Shown piece by piece: positions 1 through 7,021 of a stretch of DNA of 10,015 nucleotides. Below the pieces are notes generated by a model. It worked only from the letters and a program-made list of their open reading frames with translations, searched no databases and was not told the origin of the DNA. This DNA comes from Pseudomonadota bacterium (GTDB lineage: Bacteria; Verrucomicrobiota; Verrucomicrobiia; Chthoniobacterales; UBA6821), in NCBI GenBank assembly GCA_009928265.1, contig RFPR01000074.1, positions 1 through 10,015 of the forward strand. Reading direction: 5' to 3'. Each line of letters starts with the position of its first letter. The first letter of the stretch is position 1. The position numbers and the translations under genes were made by a program.

Positions 1-341
1 TGATTCATGAAGATCCAGGCCAGGAAGGCCATGCTGAAAGGCTTCACGATCCAGTTCACGAAGAGGGTTACCACCAGCCCTTTTGGCTTCCGGGCCACTC
101 CTTCGATGGATCCAAAGTCGATCTTCAGCATCATCGGATAGATCATCAGCCAGATCAGGATGGCGATCGGGACATTCACATGGGAATCGTGCCCGAATTC
201 CATCCCGCTGAGGGACGTAATAGCTTTAGGAGCCACTGTTCCCAAGATCACCCCTGCAACCATGCAGAGAAGGACCCAGAGGGTCAGGTTACGCTCGAAG
301 AAGGCCAGTCTCTTGACTGGAGTCGCAGGTGATTGATCCAT
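1..341 (-). CDS. acr3: Arsenite efflux transporter Acr3 (N-terminal part, cut by window edge)
   Basis: This gene encodes the first 113 residues of an ACR3-family (bile acid/arsenite/riboflavin transporter superfamily) inner-membrane permease. The family extrudes arsenite, As(III), using the proton motive force. Visible features are a short basic cytoplasmic N-terminus ending in FFERNLTLW, then three hydrophobic segments at about residues 21-38, 57-73 and 88-112. The family-typical stretches WLMIYPMMLKIDF (64-76) and NWIVKPFSMA (96-105) are present. The remaining two thirds, including the later family cysteine, lie outside the window, so integrity cannot be judged. The ATG at 341 gives the usual N-terminus. 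It follows arsC by 20 bases and is the last visible gene of the arsR-DUF6428-arsC-acr3 operon, so it should be under ArsR control. No Shine-Dalgarno is visible. ACR3 is favoured over the unrelated ArsB type because of these motifs. Confidence 0.93.
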   Translation of the reverse strand, partial: MDQSPATPVKRLAFFERNLTLWVLLCMVAGVILGTVAPKAITSLSGMEFGHDSHVNVPIAILIWLMIYPMMLKIDFGSIEGVARKPKGLVVTLFVNWIVKPFSMAFLAWIFMN

Positions 342-361
342 GGAATGCGAGGGGTTTTAAG

Positions 362-796
362 TTAGAGAGACTTTCCCCGCTTCAGTCCGGCTGCATAGGC
401 CTCAAAGACGAGCCGAATCTGATCACGGACACGACGGAACTCGTTGAGGACTTCCTCCTCGGTTCCAGTCGCATGCGCCGGGTCATCAAATCCCCAGTGA
501 AAGCGGTGAAGCTGCCCGGGGAACATCGGGCAGGCCTGATCGGCGTTTCCGCAGACGGTGATCACAGTATCAACAGGACGGTTCAGGAACTCATCCATGT
601 GTTTGGAGTGATGAGCCGAGATATCGATATCGATTTCCTTCAGGACTTCGATGGACTTCGGGTGGACATAGCCGGCAGGCTTGGATCCTGCACTGGCGAC
701 TTCGATGAGATCGCCTGCGGCGGCCCGGAGGATGCCTTCGGCAAGGTGGCTACGGCAGGAATTACCAGTGCAGAGGATGAGGACGAGAGGTTTCAT
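362..796 (-). CDS. arsC: Arsenate reductase ArsC, thioredoxin-coupled type
   Basis: A 144-residue cytoplasmic arsenate reductase of the low-molecular-weight tyrosine-phosphatase fold. It reduces arsenate to arsenite, which Acr3 then exports. The anion-binding P-loop CTGNSCRS starts at Cys9 (C-x5-R ending at Arg15). The redox cysteines that relay the disulfide to thioredoxin are Cys82 and Cys89 in VCGNADQACP. The general-acid aspartate lies in GFDDPA (102-107). This triad is nearly the same as in Staphylococcus aureus pI258 ArsC (10/82/89), so the glutaredoxin-type ArsC is excluded. I chose the ATG at 796 because the P-loop then begins at residue 9 as in the family. An upstream in-frame ATG at 847 would add 17 non-homologous residues and overlap the preceding gene. 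The gene lies 41 bases after the DUF6428-like gene and 20 before acr3. The nearby trxB fits its need for reduced thioredoxin. Confidence 0.96.
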   Translation of the reverse strand: MKPLVLILCTGNSCRSHLAEGILRAAAGDLIEVASAGSKPAGYVHPKSIEVLKEIDIDISAHHSKHMDEFLNRPVDTVITVCGNADQACPMFPGQLHRFHWGFDDPAHATGTEEEVLNEFRRVRDQIRLVFEAYAAGLKRGKSL

Positions 797-837
797 GGGA
801 AATGTGTAGAAGGTTAAAAGTGATATGGGGTGATGAC

Positions 838-1296
838 TTAGCAGCAACCGGAGCCACTGCAGCAGGAAGAGCTTTCCTGGGGCTTCGGAAGGCAGATCTC
901 TTTGGCAAGGCAGTCGGTGTGCTTTGTCTGCAGGGCGAAGATGAGCGAGTCCTCATGAGAAGCAGCCGATTCAATCGGGAACTGGGAGATGAATCCGTCC
1001 TCATATTCGATCTCCGCATCCAGATCATCGCTACCGAGAATGGGGGCCGCCCGCTCGATGATGTCGGCCAGTTTTCCAGAGGCGAGGCGGTGATCAGTAT
1101 CGTCCGCCACCCAGGTCTGGAGGCAGAGCGATGAGTTCCTGCGCGCCGTTCCTCCACAGTCGAGGAACGTCTTATCGACGCGACCGACCTCCGTGACATG
1201 GGCATGAGCCGGGATGAATCCTCCATCGGGCAGGAGAAATCGGAGTTGGTGGTCGGGATGATCCCGGAGGGTTTTTAGGAGGAGTGATGTTTTCAT
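838..1296 (-). CDS. DUF6428-like protein of the ars operon with cysteine-rich C-terminus
   Basis: A 152-residue soluble protein with no signal peptide or membrane segment. From memory it resembles the small DUF6428 proteins found in arsenic operons; the biochemical function is unknown to me. The N-terminal half has a conserved-looking block, IPAHAHVTEVG (28-38), followed by FLDCGG (44-49), and TWVADDTDHRLA (61-72). The middle is acidic (residues 89-100). The last 24 residues carry six of the eight cysteines: Cys129, Cys135, and the terminal CCSGSGCC (145-152); the other two are Cys47 and Cys58. The His-x-His plus Cys pairs suggest metal(loid) binding, as a chaperone, sensor or sequestering protein; this is inference. 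It starts 10 bases after the arsR stop and precedes arsC, so it is surely co-transcribed. The ATG at 1296 is preceded by CACC and no Shine-Dalgarno. The family name should be confirmed by a profile search. Confidence 0.85.
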   Translation of the reverse strand: MKTSLLLKTLRDHPDHQLRFLLPDGGFIPAHAHVTEVGRVDKTFLDCGGTARRNSSLCLQTWVADDTDHRLASGKLADIIERAAPILGSDDLDAEIEYEDGFISQFPIESAASHEDSLIFALQTKHTDCLAKEICLPKPQESSSCCSGSGCC

Positions 1297-1306
1297 GGTG
1301 AGGGAT

Positions 1307-1633
1307 TCAACAAGCGCAGCGCAGACGCGTGTTTTGGGAGGAGGCGATCAGATCGATACACCGGAAGAATTCCACGAAGCAGGGGCAGGCAATCTGGTAA
1401 AAAACCTGGAGGCCACGTTTTTCACTGGCAAGCAGCCCCGCCTTTTTCATGACGGCTAAGTGCTTTGACACCGTGGTGATGTCGCATCCCGCCGCTTCGG
1501 TCAGTTCACAGACGCACTTCTCGCCATCGAGCAACAATTCCATGAAGAGAAGCCGGGTCGGGTGGGCCATGGCTTTCACCACCGAGGAACGCCGGGAGGC
1601 CGTCGCTTTTCGGTGTGGAAGTCGGGTGCGCAT
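1307..1633 (-). CDS. arsR: ArsR-family arsenic-responsive repressor
   Basis: A 108-residue winged helix-turn-helix repressor of the ArsR/SmtB family, first gene of the ars operon. Numbered from the ATG at 1633, the AMAHPTRL segment (21-28) opens the dimer core. KCVCEL (39-44) carries Cys40 and Cys42, the classical As(III)-binding CVC motif at the start of the recognition region. DITTVSKHLAVMKKAGL (51-67) is the recognition helix, and the wing follows (EKRGLQVFY, 71-79). Extra cysteines lie at CPC (83-85), Cys92 and the terminal RCAC. Arsenite binding should release DNA. Start choice is uncertain. A TTG at 1651 would place the start inside the operator-like dyad and add six residues. The ATG at 1633 directly abuts that dyad. 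The next ATG (1570) would remove part of the dimer helix. No Shine-Dalgarno precedes any of them, so leaderless translation is possible. Confidence 0.93.
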   Translation of the reverse strand: MRTRLPHRKATASRRSSVVKAMAHPTRLLFMELLLDGEKCVCELTEAAGCDITTVSKHLAVMKKAGLLASEKRGLQVFYQIACPCFVEFFRCIDLIASSQNTRLRCAC

Positions 1634-1654
1634 ACTTGGCAAATATGCCAAATA
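1633..1654. promoter_or_regulatory. Candidate ArsR operator (dyad at the arsR start)
   Basis: A dyad with perfect 6-base arms, TTGGCA (1636-1641) and TGCCAA (1646-1651), separated by AATA. The symmetry extends by TA/TA at both ends, giving about 22 bases. Its length and A/T-rich centre are typical of ArsR/SmtB operators, and it lies directly upstream of the arsR ATG and downstream of a TTGACT hexamer, where a repressor would block transcription. Assignment to ArsR is inferred from position; no second copy was noticed elsewhere in the window. Confidence 0.6.
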
Positions 1655-1662
1655 GCGGATCC

Positions 1663-1668
1663 AGTCAA
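1663..1668 (-). promoter_or_regulatory. Possible -35 element of the ars promoter
   Basis: On the minus strand this reads TTGACT, five of six matches to the sigma-70 consensus TTGACA. A -10 box is poorly defined: CATATT (1647-1642, spacing 15, four of six) or TATTTG (1645-1640, spacing 17, three of six). Both fall inside the dyad. Transcription would then start at or next to the arsR ATG. Because the -10 is weak this is only a suggestion. Confidence 0.35.
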
Positions 1669-1685
1669 TCTCCGCTGATGATTGT

Positions 1686-1702
1686 CGCTTAAAAAGCGTT
1701 TT
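1686..1702. repeat. Small inverted repeat between trxB and the ars promoter
   Basis: CGCTT (1686-1690), AAA, AAGCG (1694-1698), followed by four T on the plus strand. It lies right after the trxB stop codon. A five-pair stem whose T-run is on the wrong strand for trxB is a poor terminator. It may slow read-through from trxB into arsR, but this is weakly supported. Confidence 0.25.
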
Positions 1703-2629
1703 CTAGAGACCCGCCAGATAGCGCTCCGCGTCGATGGCGGCGGCACAGCCCATTCCGGCGGCGGTGATCGCCTGGCGGTAGACCGAGTCGGCGCAGTCGC
1801 CCGCGGCAAAGACACCTTGCACATTGGTTCGGCTTCCCTCGCCGAGAACAATATATCCTGCCTCTGTCATGGTGAGCTGGTTCTGGAAGATCTGGGTATT
1901 GGGTGTATGGCCTATGGCGACAAAGACGCCGGCGCAGTCGAGCGTGCTGGTCTCTCCGGTGACCGTATTCTTGAGGCGAACGCCCGTGACCTTGTCCTGG
2001 GAGACATCAAGGACCTCTTCGACGACGGAGTTCCATACCGGGGTGATCTTCTCATTGGCCAACGTCCGCTCCGCCATGATGCGGGAGGCACGCAGGGAAT
2101 CCCTGCGGTGGATGAGGTAAACCTGAGAGGCGAAGCGGGTGAGGTACATGGCCTCCTCACAGGCGGAGTCACCACCGCCGATCACCACAAGAGGTTTGTT
2201 GCGGAATACGGGAAGAGCTCCGTCGCAGGTAGCACAGTAGGTGACTCCCTTGTTCTCGAGTTCATGCTCGCCAGGGGCCCCAAGGTGCTTGTGCCCGGCT
2301 CCGACGGCGACGATGACACTCTTCGTCTCGATCACCTCACCCTCTACGGTCAGCTTCAGCGGGGAGCCGGAGAAATCAACCGAATCAACACGGCTCAGGT
2401 ATTGGACGCGTGTGCCGAAGCGGGTGGCCTGCTCCTGCATTTCTGTCATAAGGCCCGTTCCCTCGACGCCGTCGCGGAAGCCCGGGAAGTTTTCCACGAT
2501 CGAGGTGGTGGTGAGGAGTCCTCCTGGCTGCTGGCCGGTAATGAGGAGTGGATTGAGATTGGCGCGTGCTGTGTAAATGGCGGCGGTCCATCCGGCGCAA
2601 CCGGATCCGATAATGACGACGTTTTCCAT
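1703..2629 (-). CDS. trxB: Thioredoxin-disulfide reductase
   Basis: A 308-residue cytoplasmic flavoenzyme that uses NADPH to reduce thioredoxin. Domains in order: FAD-binding Rossmann motif GSGCAG at 8-13 (the family usually has GSGPAG, so Cys11 replaces Pro); the GQQPGG flavin loop (32-37); NADPH domain from about 118, with the redox-active CATC at 132-135, dinucleotide motif GGGDSA (151-156) and HRRDSLRAS (174-182), whose arginines read the NADP 2'-phosphate; then the second FAD part with GVFVAIGHTPNT (234-245) and GVFAAGDC (272-279). Length matches the low-molecular-weight bacterial type, and the ATG at 2629 leaves the usual two to three residues before the first beta strand. It ends 69 bases upstream of arsR on the same strand. 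It has no thioredoxin gene beside it here. Its placement suggests it supports thioredoxin-dependent ArsC, although a general housekeeping role is equally likely. Confidence 0.96.
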   Translation of the reverse strand: MENVVIIGSGCAGWTAAIYTARANLNPLLITGQQPGGLLTTTSIVENFPGFRDGVEGTGLMTEMQEQATRFGTRVQYLSRVDSVDFSGSPLKLTVEGEVIETKSVIVAVGAGHKHLGAPGEHELENKGVTYCATCDGALPVFRNKPLVVIGGGDSACEEAMYLTRFASQVYLIHRRDSLRASRIMAERTLANEKITPVWNSVVEEVLDVSQDKVTGVRLKNTVTGETSTLDCAGVFVAIGHTPNTQIFQNQLTMTEAGYIVLGEGSRTNVQGVFAAGDCADSVYRQAITAAGMGCAAAIDAERYLAGL

Positions 2630-2707
2630 GAAAGAAGGGTTCGGTTGGTTAAGAAATGAAGCGTTGGGTCGTGGAAAAATTCAGAGTGGACAATTCGCCC
2701 AACCTGC

Positions 2708-2729
2708 CCGCTTTGCCAAGCAAAAGCGG
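2708..2729. repeat. Inverted repeat in the trxB upstream region
   Basis: Perfect seven-base arms CCGCTTT (2708-2714) and AAAGCGG (2723-2729) around an eight-base loop, in the 121-base gap between SulP and trxB. There is no T-run after it on either strand, so a standard intrinsic terminator is not supported. It could be an operator for trxB or an RNA hairpin. I see no convincing promoter hexamers in the rest of this gap. Confidence 0.35.
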
Positions 2730-2750
2730 CGTGTCGGGGGTGCTGACTCC

Positions 2751-4307
2751 TCAGTGTCCTGAGGAACTCCCGTCCGGGATGGAGATACCCTCCACCGCAA
2801 CCTTAATGCCCCTGCCGTGGGATTCCATGATGAAGTCACCGAGGGTCTCGATGATATCCTGATCAACGAACTGAGCCCTCTTGCCATCCAGGGTAACGTG
2901 GGAATCCCCCTTGATCGAGGAGAGAAGCTTGCGAAGGTAGGCCTTGTTGAGGAAAGAGACATCCTTGTTGAGTCGGAGCAGGTAACTGGAGCCGTGCTGT
3001 GTCAGCGAAATGGAGCGGTGGAAATTGGCTCTCAGAACGAAGAGAAGGCCGATGGCCATGCCGATGGCGATGCCGACCAACAGATCCTCCACAAGGATCG
3101 CCACGATGGTGATCACAAAGGGAAGGAACTGATTCCATCCGCGCGCGAACTGATTGAGGAACAGAGATGGCTTGGCCAGTTTGTACCCAGTCTGGAGGAG
3201 GATTGCCGCGAGGCAAGCGAGGGGAATCTGGTTGAGTTGCCTACCCAGAAAGAGCACCGCCAGCAGCAGAAAAACGCCGTGAAGGAAGCAGGAAATACGG
3301 GTGCGGCCACCGAAGTTGATGTTGGCTGAACTGCGAACAATGACCGCGGTCAGGGGAAGTCCGCCGATCAGACCGCTGAGAATGTTACCCAATCCCTGAG
3401 CCTTGAGCTCCCTGTTGGTCGGCGCGACGCGCTTGTGCGGGTCCAGCTTGTCCACGGCCTCGATGCTGAGAAGAGTTTCCAGACTCGCTACCACTGCAAG
3501 CACGACCGCCGTCTTATAGATCAAGGGGTTCCCCAGCGAAGAGAAATCAGGCAGCCGGAACTGTTGGAAAAATTCCATCGGGGATCCCAGCGGAGGGAGG
3601 GTGACGAGATGCTTCGGGTTGATGGCAAGGGCGGGAAAGAAGTCCCCGGCAAGCAGGTTGAAGAGCACACCCCAGATGACGGCCAGCAGAGGAGCGGGCA
3701 CCATGCGCAGAAAGGAGTTACGCCGGATAAGCTGCGATTCCCAAGTAAAGAGGATGACCAATGCCACGATGCTGACGATGGTGGCCCCGGGGGAAATGCC
3801 GCTCAGGGACTCGAGAATCTGATGGAGGGTCGCCGAGGCCGTGTCACCCATGTACGACTCGTCTCCCTCAACCTGGGCGTCGAATCCCGTGGCGTGCGGA
3901 ATCTGCTTCATGATCAGAATCAGTCCGATCGCCGAAAGCATGCCCTTGATCACCGAGGATGGAAAAAAAGCCCCGATCGTGCCTGCTCTGGCATATCCGA
4001 GAGCAAGTTGGATCACGCCGGCCAGCACGACGCTCATGAGGAATGCACCGAATCCCCCGAGAGTTTCGATGGCGCCGAAGACAATCACGGTGAGCCCGGC
4101 AGCCGGTCCCGAAACGCTCAACTGCGATCCACTGGCCCATGCGACGACAAGGCCTCCAATCATGCCGGCAATCATGCCGGAGAAAAGCGGGGCACCCGAG
4201 GCCAGGGCGATGCCCAGGCAGAGAGGCAGGGCCACCAGGAAAACCCCGATACTCGCGGGGATATCATACCTGAGATTTTCGAGATAGTTTTCGGAAACGG
4301 ATTTCAT
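2751..4307 (-). CDS. SulP-family anion transporter with STAS domain (probable bicarbonate transporter)
   Basis: A 518-residue inner-membrane transporter of the SulP (SLC26) family, which moves sulfate or bicarbonate, often with Na+ or H+. The hydrophobic transport domain spans about residues 14-426. It includes the family signature SQLSVSGPAAGLTVIV (61-76), the SLETLLSIEAVDKLDP block (275-290) and PTNRELKAQGLGNILSG (296-312), followed by IVRSSANINFGGRTRIS (323-339). A shortened STAS domain occupies roughly 440-510. The carbonic anhydrase gene lies 54 bases upstream on the same strand. SulP proteins adjacent or fused to carbonic anhydrases are a known arrangement, so bicarbonate is the favoured substrate; sulfate cannot be excluded from sequence. 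The ATG at 4307 (preceded by GGCCC, no clear Shine-Dalgarno) gives a normal short cytoplasmic N-terminus before the first helix. The protein appears intact. Confidence 0.93.
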   Translation of the reverse strand: MKSVSENYLENLRYDIPASIGVFLVALPLCLGIALASGAPLFSGMIAGMIGGLVVAWASGSQLSVSGPAAGLTVIVFGAIETLGGFGAFLMSVVLAGVIQLALGYARAGTIGAFFPSSVIKGMLSAIGLILIMKQIPHATGFDAQVEGDESYMGDTASATLHQILESLSGISPGATIVSIVALVILFTWESQLIRRNSFLRMVPAPLLAVIWGVLFNLLAGDFFPALAINPKHLVTLPPLGSPMEFFQQFRLPDFSSLGNPLIYKTAVVLAVVASLETLLSIEAVDKLDPHKRVAPTNRELKAQGLGNILSGLIGGLPLTAVIVRSSANINFGGRTRISCFLHGVFLLLAVLFLGRQLNQIPLACLAAILLQTGYKLAKPSLFLNQFARGWNQFLPFVITIVAILVEDLLVGIAIGMAIGLLFVLRANFHRSISLTQHGSSYLLRLNKDVSFLNKAYLRKLLSSIKGDSHVTLDGKRAQFVDQDIIETLGDFIMESHGRGIKVAVEGISIPDGSSSGH

Positions 4308-4361
4308 GGGCCTGGTTGTTTTGACTGCATGCCGGAGTAAAGTCCCCCGAAAATGGCGGCT

Positions 4362-5009
4362 CTAGTCGATGAAGCGGTAGATCGCCTCGATCGGTGCGGT
4401 GTGGTCCAGCGTGATGAGCTCCTCGATGAGACCGTTTTCCAGGCCATAGACCCAGCCATGGAGGGTGGGGCCTTTGCGATGCTTCCAGGAGGTCTGGATC
4501 ATGGAGGTGTGGGCCAGGTTGTTCACCTGCTCGATGATGTTGAACTGGATCATCCGACGGAACATCTGCTCGGCCGGAAGGCTCTCCAACTCGGACTGGT
4601 GGAGACGATAGATATCTTTGATGTGAAGAAGCCACTTGTTGGCGATCATCATTCCGGAATTTTCACGGCTCAGGGCTGCCTGCACACCGCCGCAGCCGTA
4701 GTGGCCGCAGACGATGATGTGCTCCACATGAAGCACCGAGATGGCGTATTGGAGCACGCTGAGACAGTTGAAGTCGGTCGTGATGACCTGGTTGGCGATG
4801 TTGCGGTGAACAAAGATCTCGCCAGGGTTGGCGTTGACCACCGTCTCGGCTGGCACGCGGCTGTCGGAACAGCCGATCCAAAGGAATTTGGGTCTCTGCT
4901 CCTTGGCCAGGGTATGGAAATACTCGGGGTCATGACTGAGGATTTCTTCGGACCAAGCCTTGTTCTCGAGCAGGAGTCGGTTGGTGAGAGCGTTGGGATC
5001 GTGGGTCAT
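4362..5009 (-). CDS. can: Beta-class carbonic anhydrase (Can-like)
   Basis: A 215-residue cytoplasmic zinc enzyme interconverting CO2 and bicarbonate. All active-site residues are present: Cys47, Asp49 and Arg51 in IGCSDSRVPAE (45-55), and His103 and Cys106 in CGHYGCGG (101-108). The EIFVHRNIAN stretch (64-73) is typical of the family, as are WLLHIKDI and LHGWVYG further on. The whole protein closely follows E. coli Can in length and order of motifs, including the N-terminal NxLxxNxxWS pattern that supports the ATG at 5009. With the downstream SulP gene (54 bases away) it probably forms a bicarbonate supply unit: SulP imports bicarbonate and Can balances it with CO2 for carboxylases. No Shine-Dalgarno is visible; the start is preceded by CTTCC. 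The gap of 75 bases to the ABC gene upstream shows no clear terminator. Confidence 0.96.
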   Translation of the reverse strand: MTHDPNALTNRLLLENKAWSEEILSHDPEYFHTLAKEQRPKFLWIGCSDSRVPAETVVNANPGEIFVHRNIANQVITTDFNCLSVLQYAISVLHVEHIIVCGHYGCGGVQAALSRENSGMMIANKWLLHIKDIYRLHQSELESLPAEQMFRRMIQFNIIEQVNNLAHTSMIQTSWKHRKGPTLHGWVYGLENGLIEELITLDHTAPIEAIYRFID

Positions 5010-5084
5010 GGAAGTGAGTGAAGGATGACGGTGCGGAGGAGAAGTTTACAGAAAGCTGTTGGGCGACAAGAGAAAAGGAGGCTG

Positions 5085-6833
5085 CTAACCACCCAGTATC
5101 CCGTGACGCGCCTCGGCCTGACGGCAGAGTGAGGCGTAGAGACCGCCCGCCGCCAAGAGGGAGGAGTGGTTGCCCCTCTCGATAATGGATCCGCGCTCCA
5201 TAACAAGGATCTGATCGGCGTGCTGCACGGTCGAGAGTCGGTGGGCGATCACGAAGCTCGTCCGGCCCGAGAGCAGGTGCCGGAGCGCTTCTTGAATCAG
5301 GCGTTCCGTGGTGTTGTCGACGCTGGCCGTCGCCTCGTCGAGGACTAGGATCGGAGGATTCTTGAGTAGAGCGCGCGCGATGGAGAGACGCTGCTTTTCG
5401 CCCACGCTGAGTTTCACGCCACGCTCACCAAGTTTGGTGTGGAGTCCCTCCGGCAATCTCCGGACAAAGGCCTCGGCGTTGGCAGCGGCGAGTACCTTCC
5501 AGAGTTCCTCCTCGGTGGCATCGGGTTTGGCGATCAGGAGGTTCTCGGCTGTGGTGCCGTTGAAGAGAAAACTTTCCTGGGTCACCATCGCCACGGAGCG
5601 CCGGAGTTCGGCGAGAGGCAGGGATCGGATCGGCAGTCCATCAAGCAGGATCTCCCCCTCGGTCAGCTCGTAGAATCTGCTGAGTAGGTTGACGAGAGTC
5701 GTCTTCCCGGCTCCGGTCGGGCCGACCAGAGCAATCATCTCGCCCGGCTGGGCATGAAGGGAAATATCGTGAAGCACTGGGTGACCTTCTTTGTAGGAGA
5801 ATCCGACGCCTTGGTAGTTAACCTCCCCTTTGAGCGGGCTGATGAGCGCTCCAGTTTGGGGATCGCTCTTCCAGCCCTCTTCGAGAGGTGCATCGAGGAT
5901 TGAGAAAACGCGCTCGCTGGCAGCACGGCCCGCCTGCAGGAGCTGGTTGAGCGAATGGAGGCGTCCGACCGGTTCGTAAAGGAAAGGAGCAAGCACGAGG
6001 AAGGCGACAAAGCCTCCAAGATCCATGGTGCCCGCGAGCACCTGACGCCCCCCCGCCAGCAGGATCATCATCAGTCCGAGATTACCCAGAAAACTCATTG
6101 AGGGACTGTAAAGGGCCCAATACCGCATCACCACGAGCGTGGCTTGGCGAAGTCGTTCGCTTGCGGCGTTGAAACGGGCGTGCTCCCGCTCCTCGGTTGC
6201 GTAGGTTTTGATTTGGCGGATCCCGTCGAGGTTGTCGTGAAGGAGCGAGTTGAGATCCGAGGTCGCGATCCGTGTCGCTCGGTAGCGTTTTCCTGCGGTG
6301 AGCGTGTAGGCCAGCGCCCCTGCGGCAAGGAAGGGCACCGGGGTCAGGGCCGCCAGCGTGAGTCCCCTGCTGTAATGGGCCATCAGCGCGAGGACGATCG
6401 CGATCTGCAACACGGCGACACTCCCCTGCTCGATACCGTCGATGAGCATCCGCTCCACGTTGGTAACGTCCTCGACCAAACGCGTCATGATGTCGCCGGT
6501 GGAGCGGTTGTCGAACCAGGGGAGGGGGAGCTTCTGGATACGGGCGTAGAGATCGCTCCGGAGGTCGAAAATGACACGCTGCTCAAAGTGGTTGTTGAGC
6601 AGGATGCGCAGGGCGTTGAGAAGATCGCGGGCCAGGAAGGCCGCGACCCCGGCGAGCACCAGTGGGATCAGTTTTTCGGGATGGTGCTGGCGAAGCACCA
6701 CATCCACCACACGCTGGGTGACGGCGGGAAAGACAGCCACCATGACGGTTCCGGTGACCGCGCAAAGCAGGGTGCCGAGCGCGAGGAACGGATATCTTGC
6801 CGAATAGCCAAAGACTCGCAGGAAGATTCGCAT
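5085..6833 (-). CDS. ABC exporter half-transporter, MsbA-like (membrane domain plus ATPase)
   Basis: A 582-residue fusion of an exporter-type membrane domain (about 1-310, six predicted helices) with an ATP-binding domain (about 335-575). It should act as a homodimer unless a partner gene exists elsewhere. ATPase motifs in order: Walker A GPTGAGKT (371-378), Q-loop Gln419 in VTQESFLFNGT, signature LSVGEKQ (475-481), Walker B ILVLDE with catalytic Glu500, D-loop ASVD (503-506) and H-loop His531 in IAHRLST. The signature departs from canonical LSGGQ at two positions, a variant I believe is common in this group of exporters. The substrate cannot be told from sequence; lipid A/lipid flippase and multidrug export are both possible. 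The ATG at 6833 places the first helix close to the N-terminus as in MsbA. Its promoter should lie in the divergent region shared with amt, but I see no convincing hexamers. Confidence 0.92.
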   Translation of the reverse strand: MRIFLRVFGYSARYPFLALGTLLCAVTGTVMVAVFPAVTQRVVDVVLRQHHPEKLIPLVLAGVAAFLARDLLNALRILLNNHFEQRVIFDLRSDLYARIQKLPLPWFDNRSTGDIMTRLVEDVTNVERMLIDGIEQGSVAVLQIAIVLALMAHYSRGLTLAALTPVPFLAAGALAYTLTAGKRYRATRIATSDLNSLLHDNLDGIRQIKTYATEEREHARFNAASERLRQATLVVMRYWALYSPSMSFLGNLGLMMILLAGGRQVLAGTMDLGGFVAFLVLAPFLYEPVGRLHSLNQLLQAGRAASERVFSILDAPLEEGWKSDPQTGALISPLKGEVNYQGVGFSYKEGHPVLHDISLHAQPGEMIALVGPTGAGKTTLVNLLSRFYELTEGEILLDGLPIRSLPLAELRRSVAMVTQESFLFNGTTAENLLIAKPDATEEELWKVLAAANAEAFVRRLPEGLHTKLGERGVKLSVGEKQRLSIARALLKNPPILVLDEATASVDNTTERLIQEALRHLLSGRTSFVIAHRLSTVQHADQILVMERGSIIERGNHSSLLAAGGLYASLCRQAEARHGILGG

Positions 6834-7021
6834 GGGTTTTTATAGCAGGAGGCACAAGTTACGGCGGCTCGGTTCATCCGATTCAGGGAATCAAAGGAGT
6901 GCAGGATAAAAAACGACAGATTTTAGACCCCTCAAAAGACTGGTTAAAAATCGCCAACAGCAAGGGTTCCTGACTTCTCAGATCAAGAATCGGATACCGC
7001 ATAGCCCTCGTTTTTGAAAAC

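Noticed and set aside
797..847. An N-terminal extension of arsC to the ATG at 847.
   Set aside because: The 17 extra residues do not fit the ArsC family and would overlap the stop codon of the upstream gene; the ATG at 796 puts the P-loop cysteine at residue 9.
1182..1215. Cupin-like HxH...E pattern in the DUF6428-like protein (His31, His33, Glu36).
   Set aside because: The cupin motif needs three or four residues between the second His and Glu and a following glycine at set spacing; here there are two, so no cupin is called.
1682..2659. A 325-codon plus-strand open frame opposite trxB.
   Set aside because: The minus strand carries an intact thioredoxin reductase with all motifs; the antisense translation shows no family features.
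2708..2729. The inverted repeat as a rho-independent terminator for SulP or trxB.
   Set aside because: It lies upstream of the SulP stop region's expected 3' side, precedes no T-run on either strand and has an eight-base loop; listed only as a repeat.
3435..4340. A 301-codon plus-strand open frame opposite the SulP gene.
   Set aside because: Antisense shadow: a highly charged, low-complexity translation opposite a clear transporter.
4353..5021. A 222-codon plus-strand open frame opposite the carbonic anhydrase gene.
   Set aside because: Antisense shadow of a gene with complete active-site motifs on the minus strand.
5388..5411. The LSVGEKQ signature of the ABC ATPase as a sign of inactivity.
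   Set aside because: Walker A, Q-loop, catalytic Glu500 and the H-loop are intact, and signature variants like this occur in active exporters.
6893..6960. Possible NtrC or IHF sites upstream of the amt promoter.
   Set aside because: The nearest IHF-like match (AATCAAAGGAGTG, 6889-6901) misses a core position, and no GCAC/GTGC dyad of proper spacing was found by eye.
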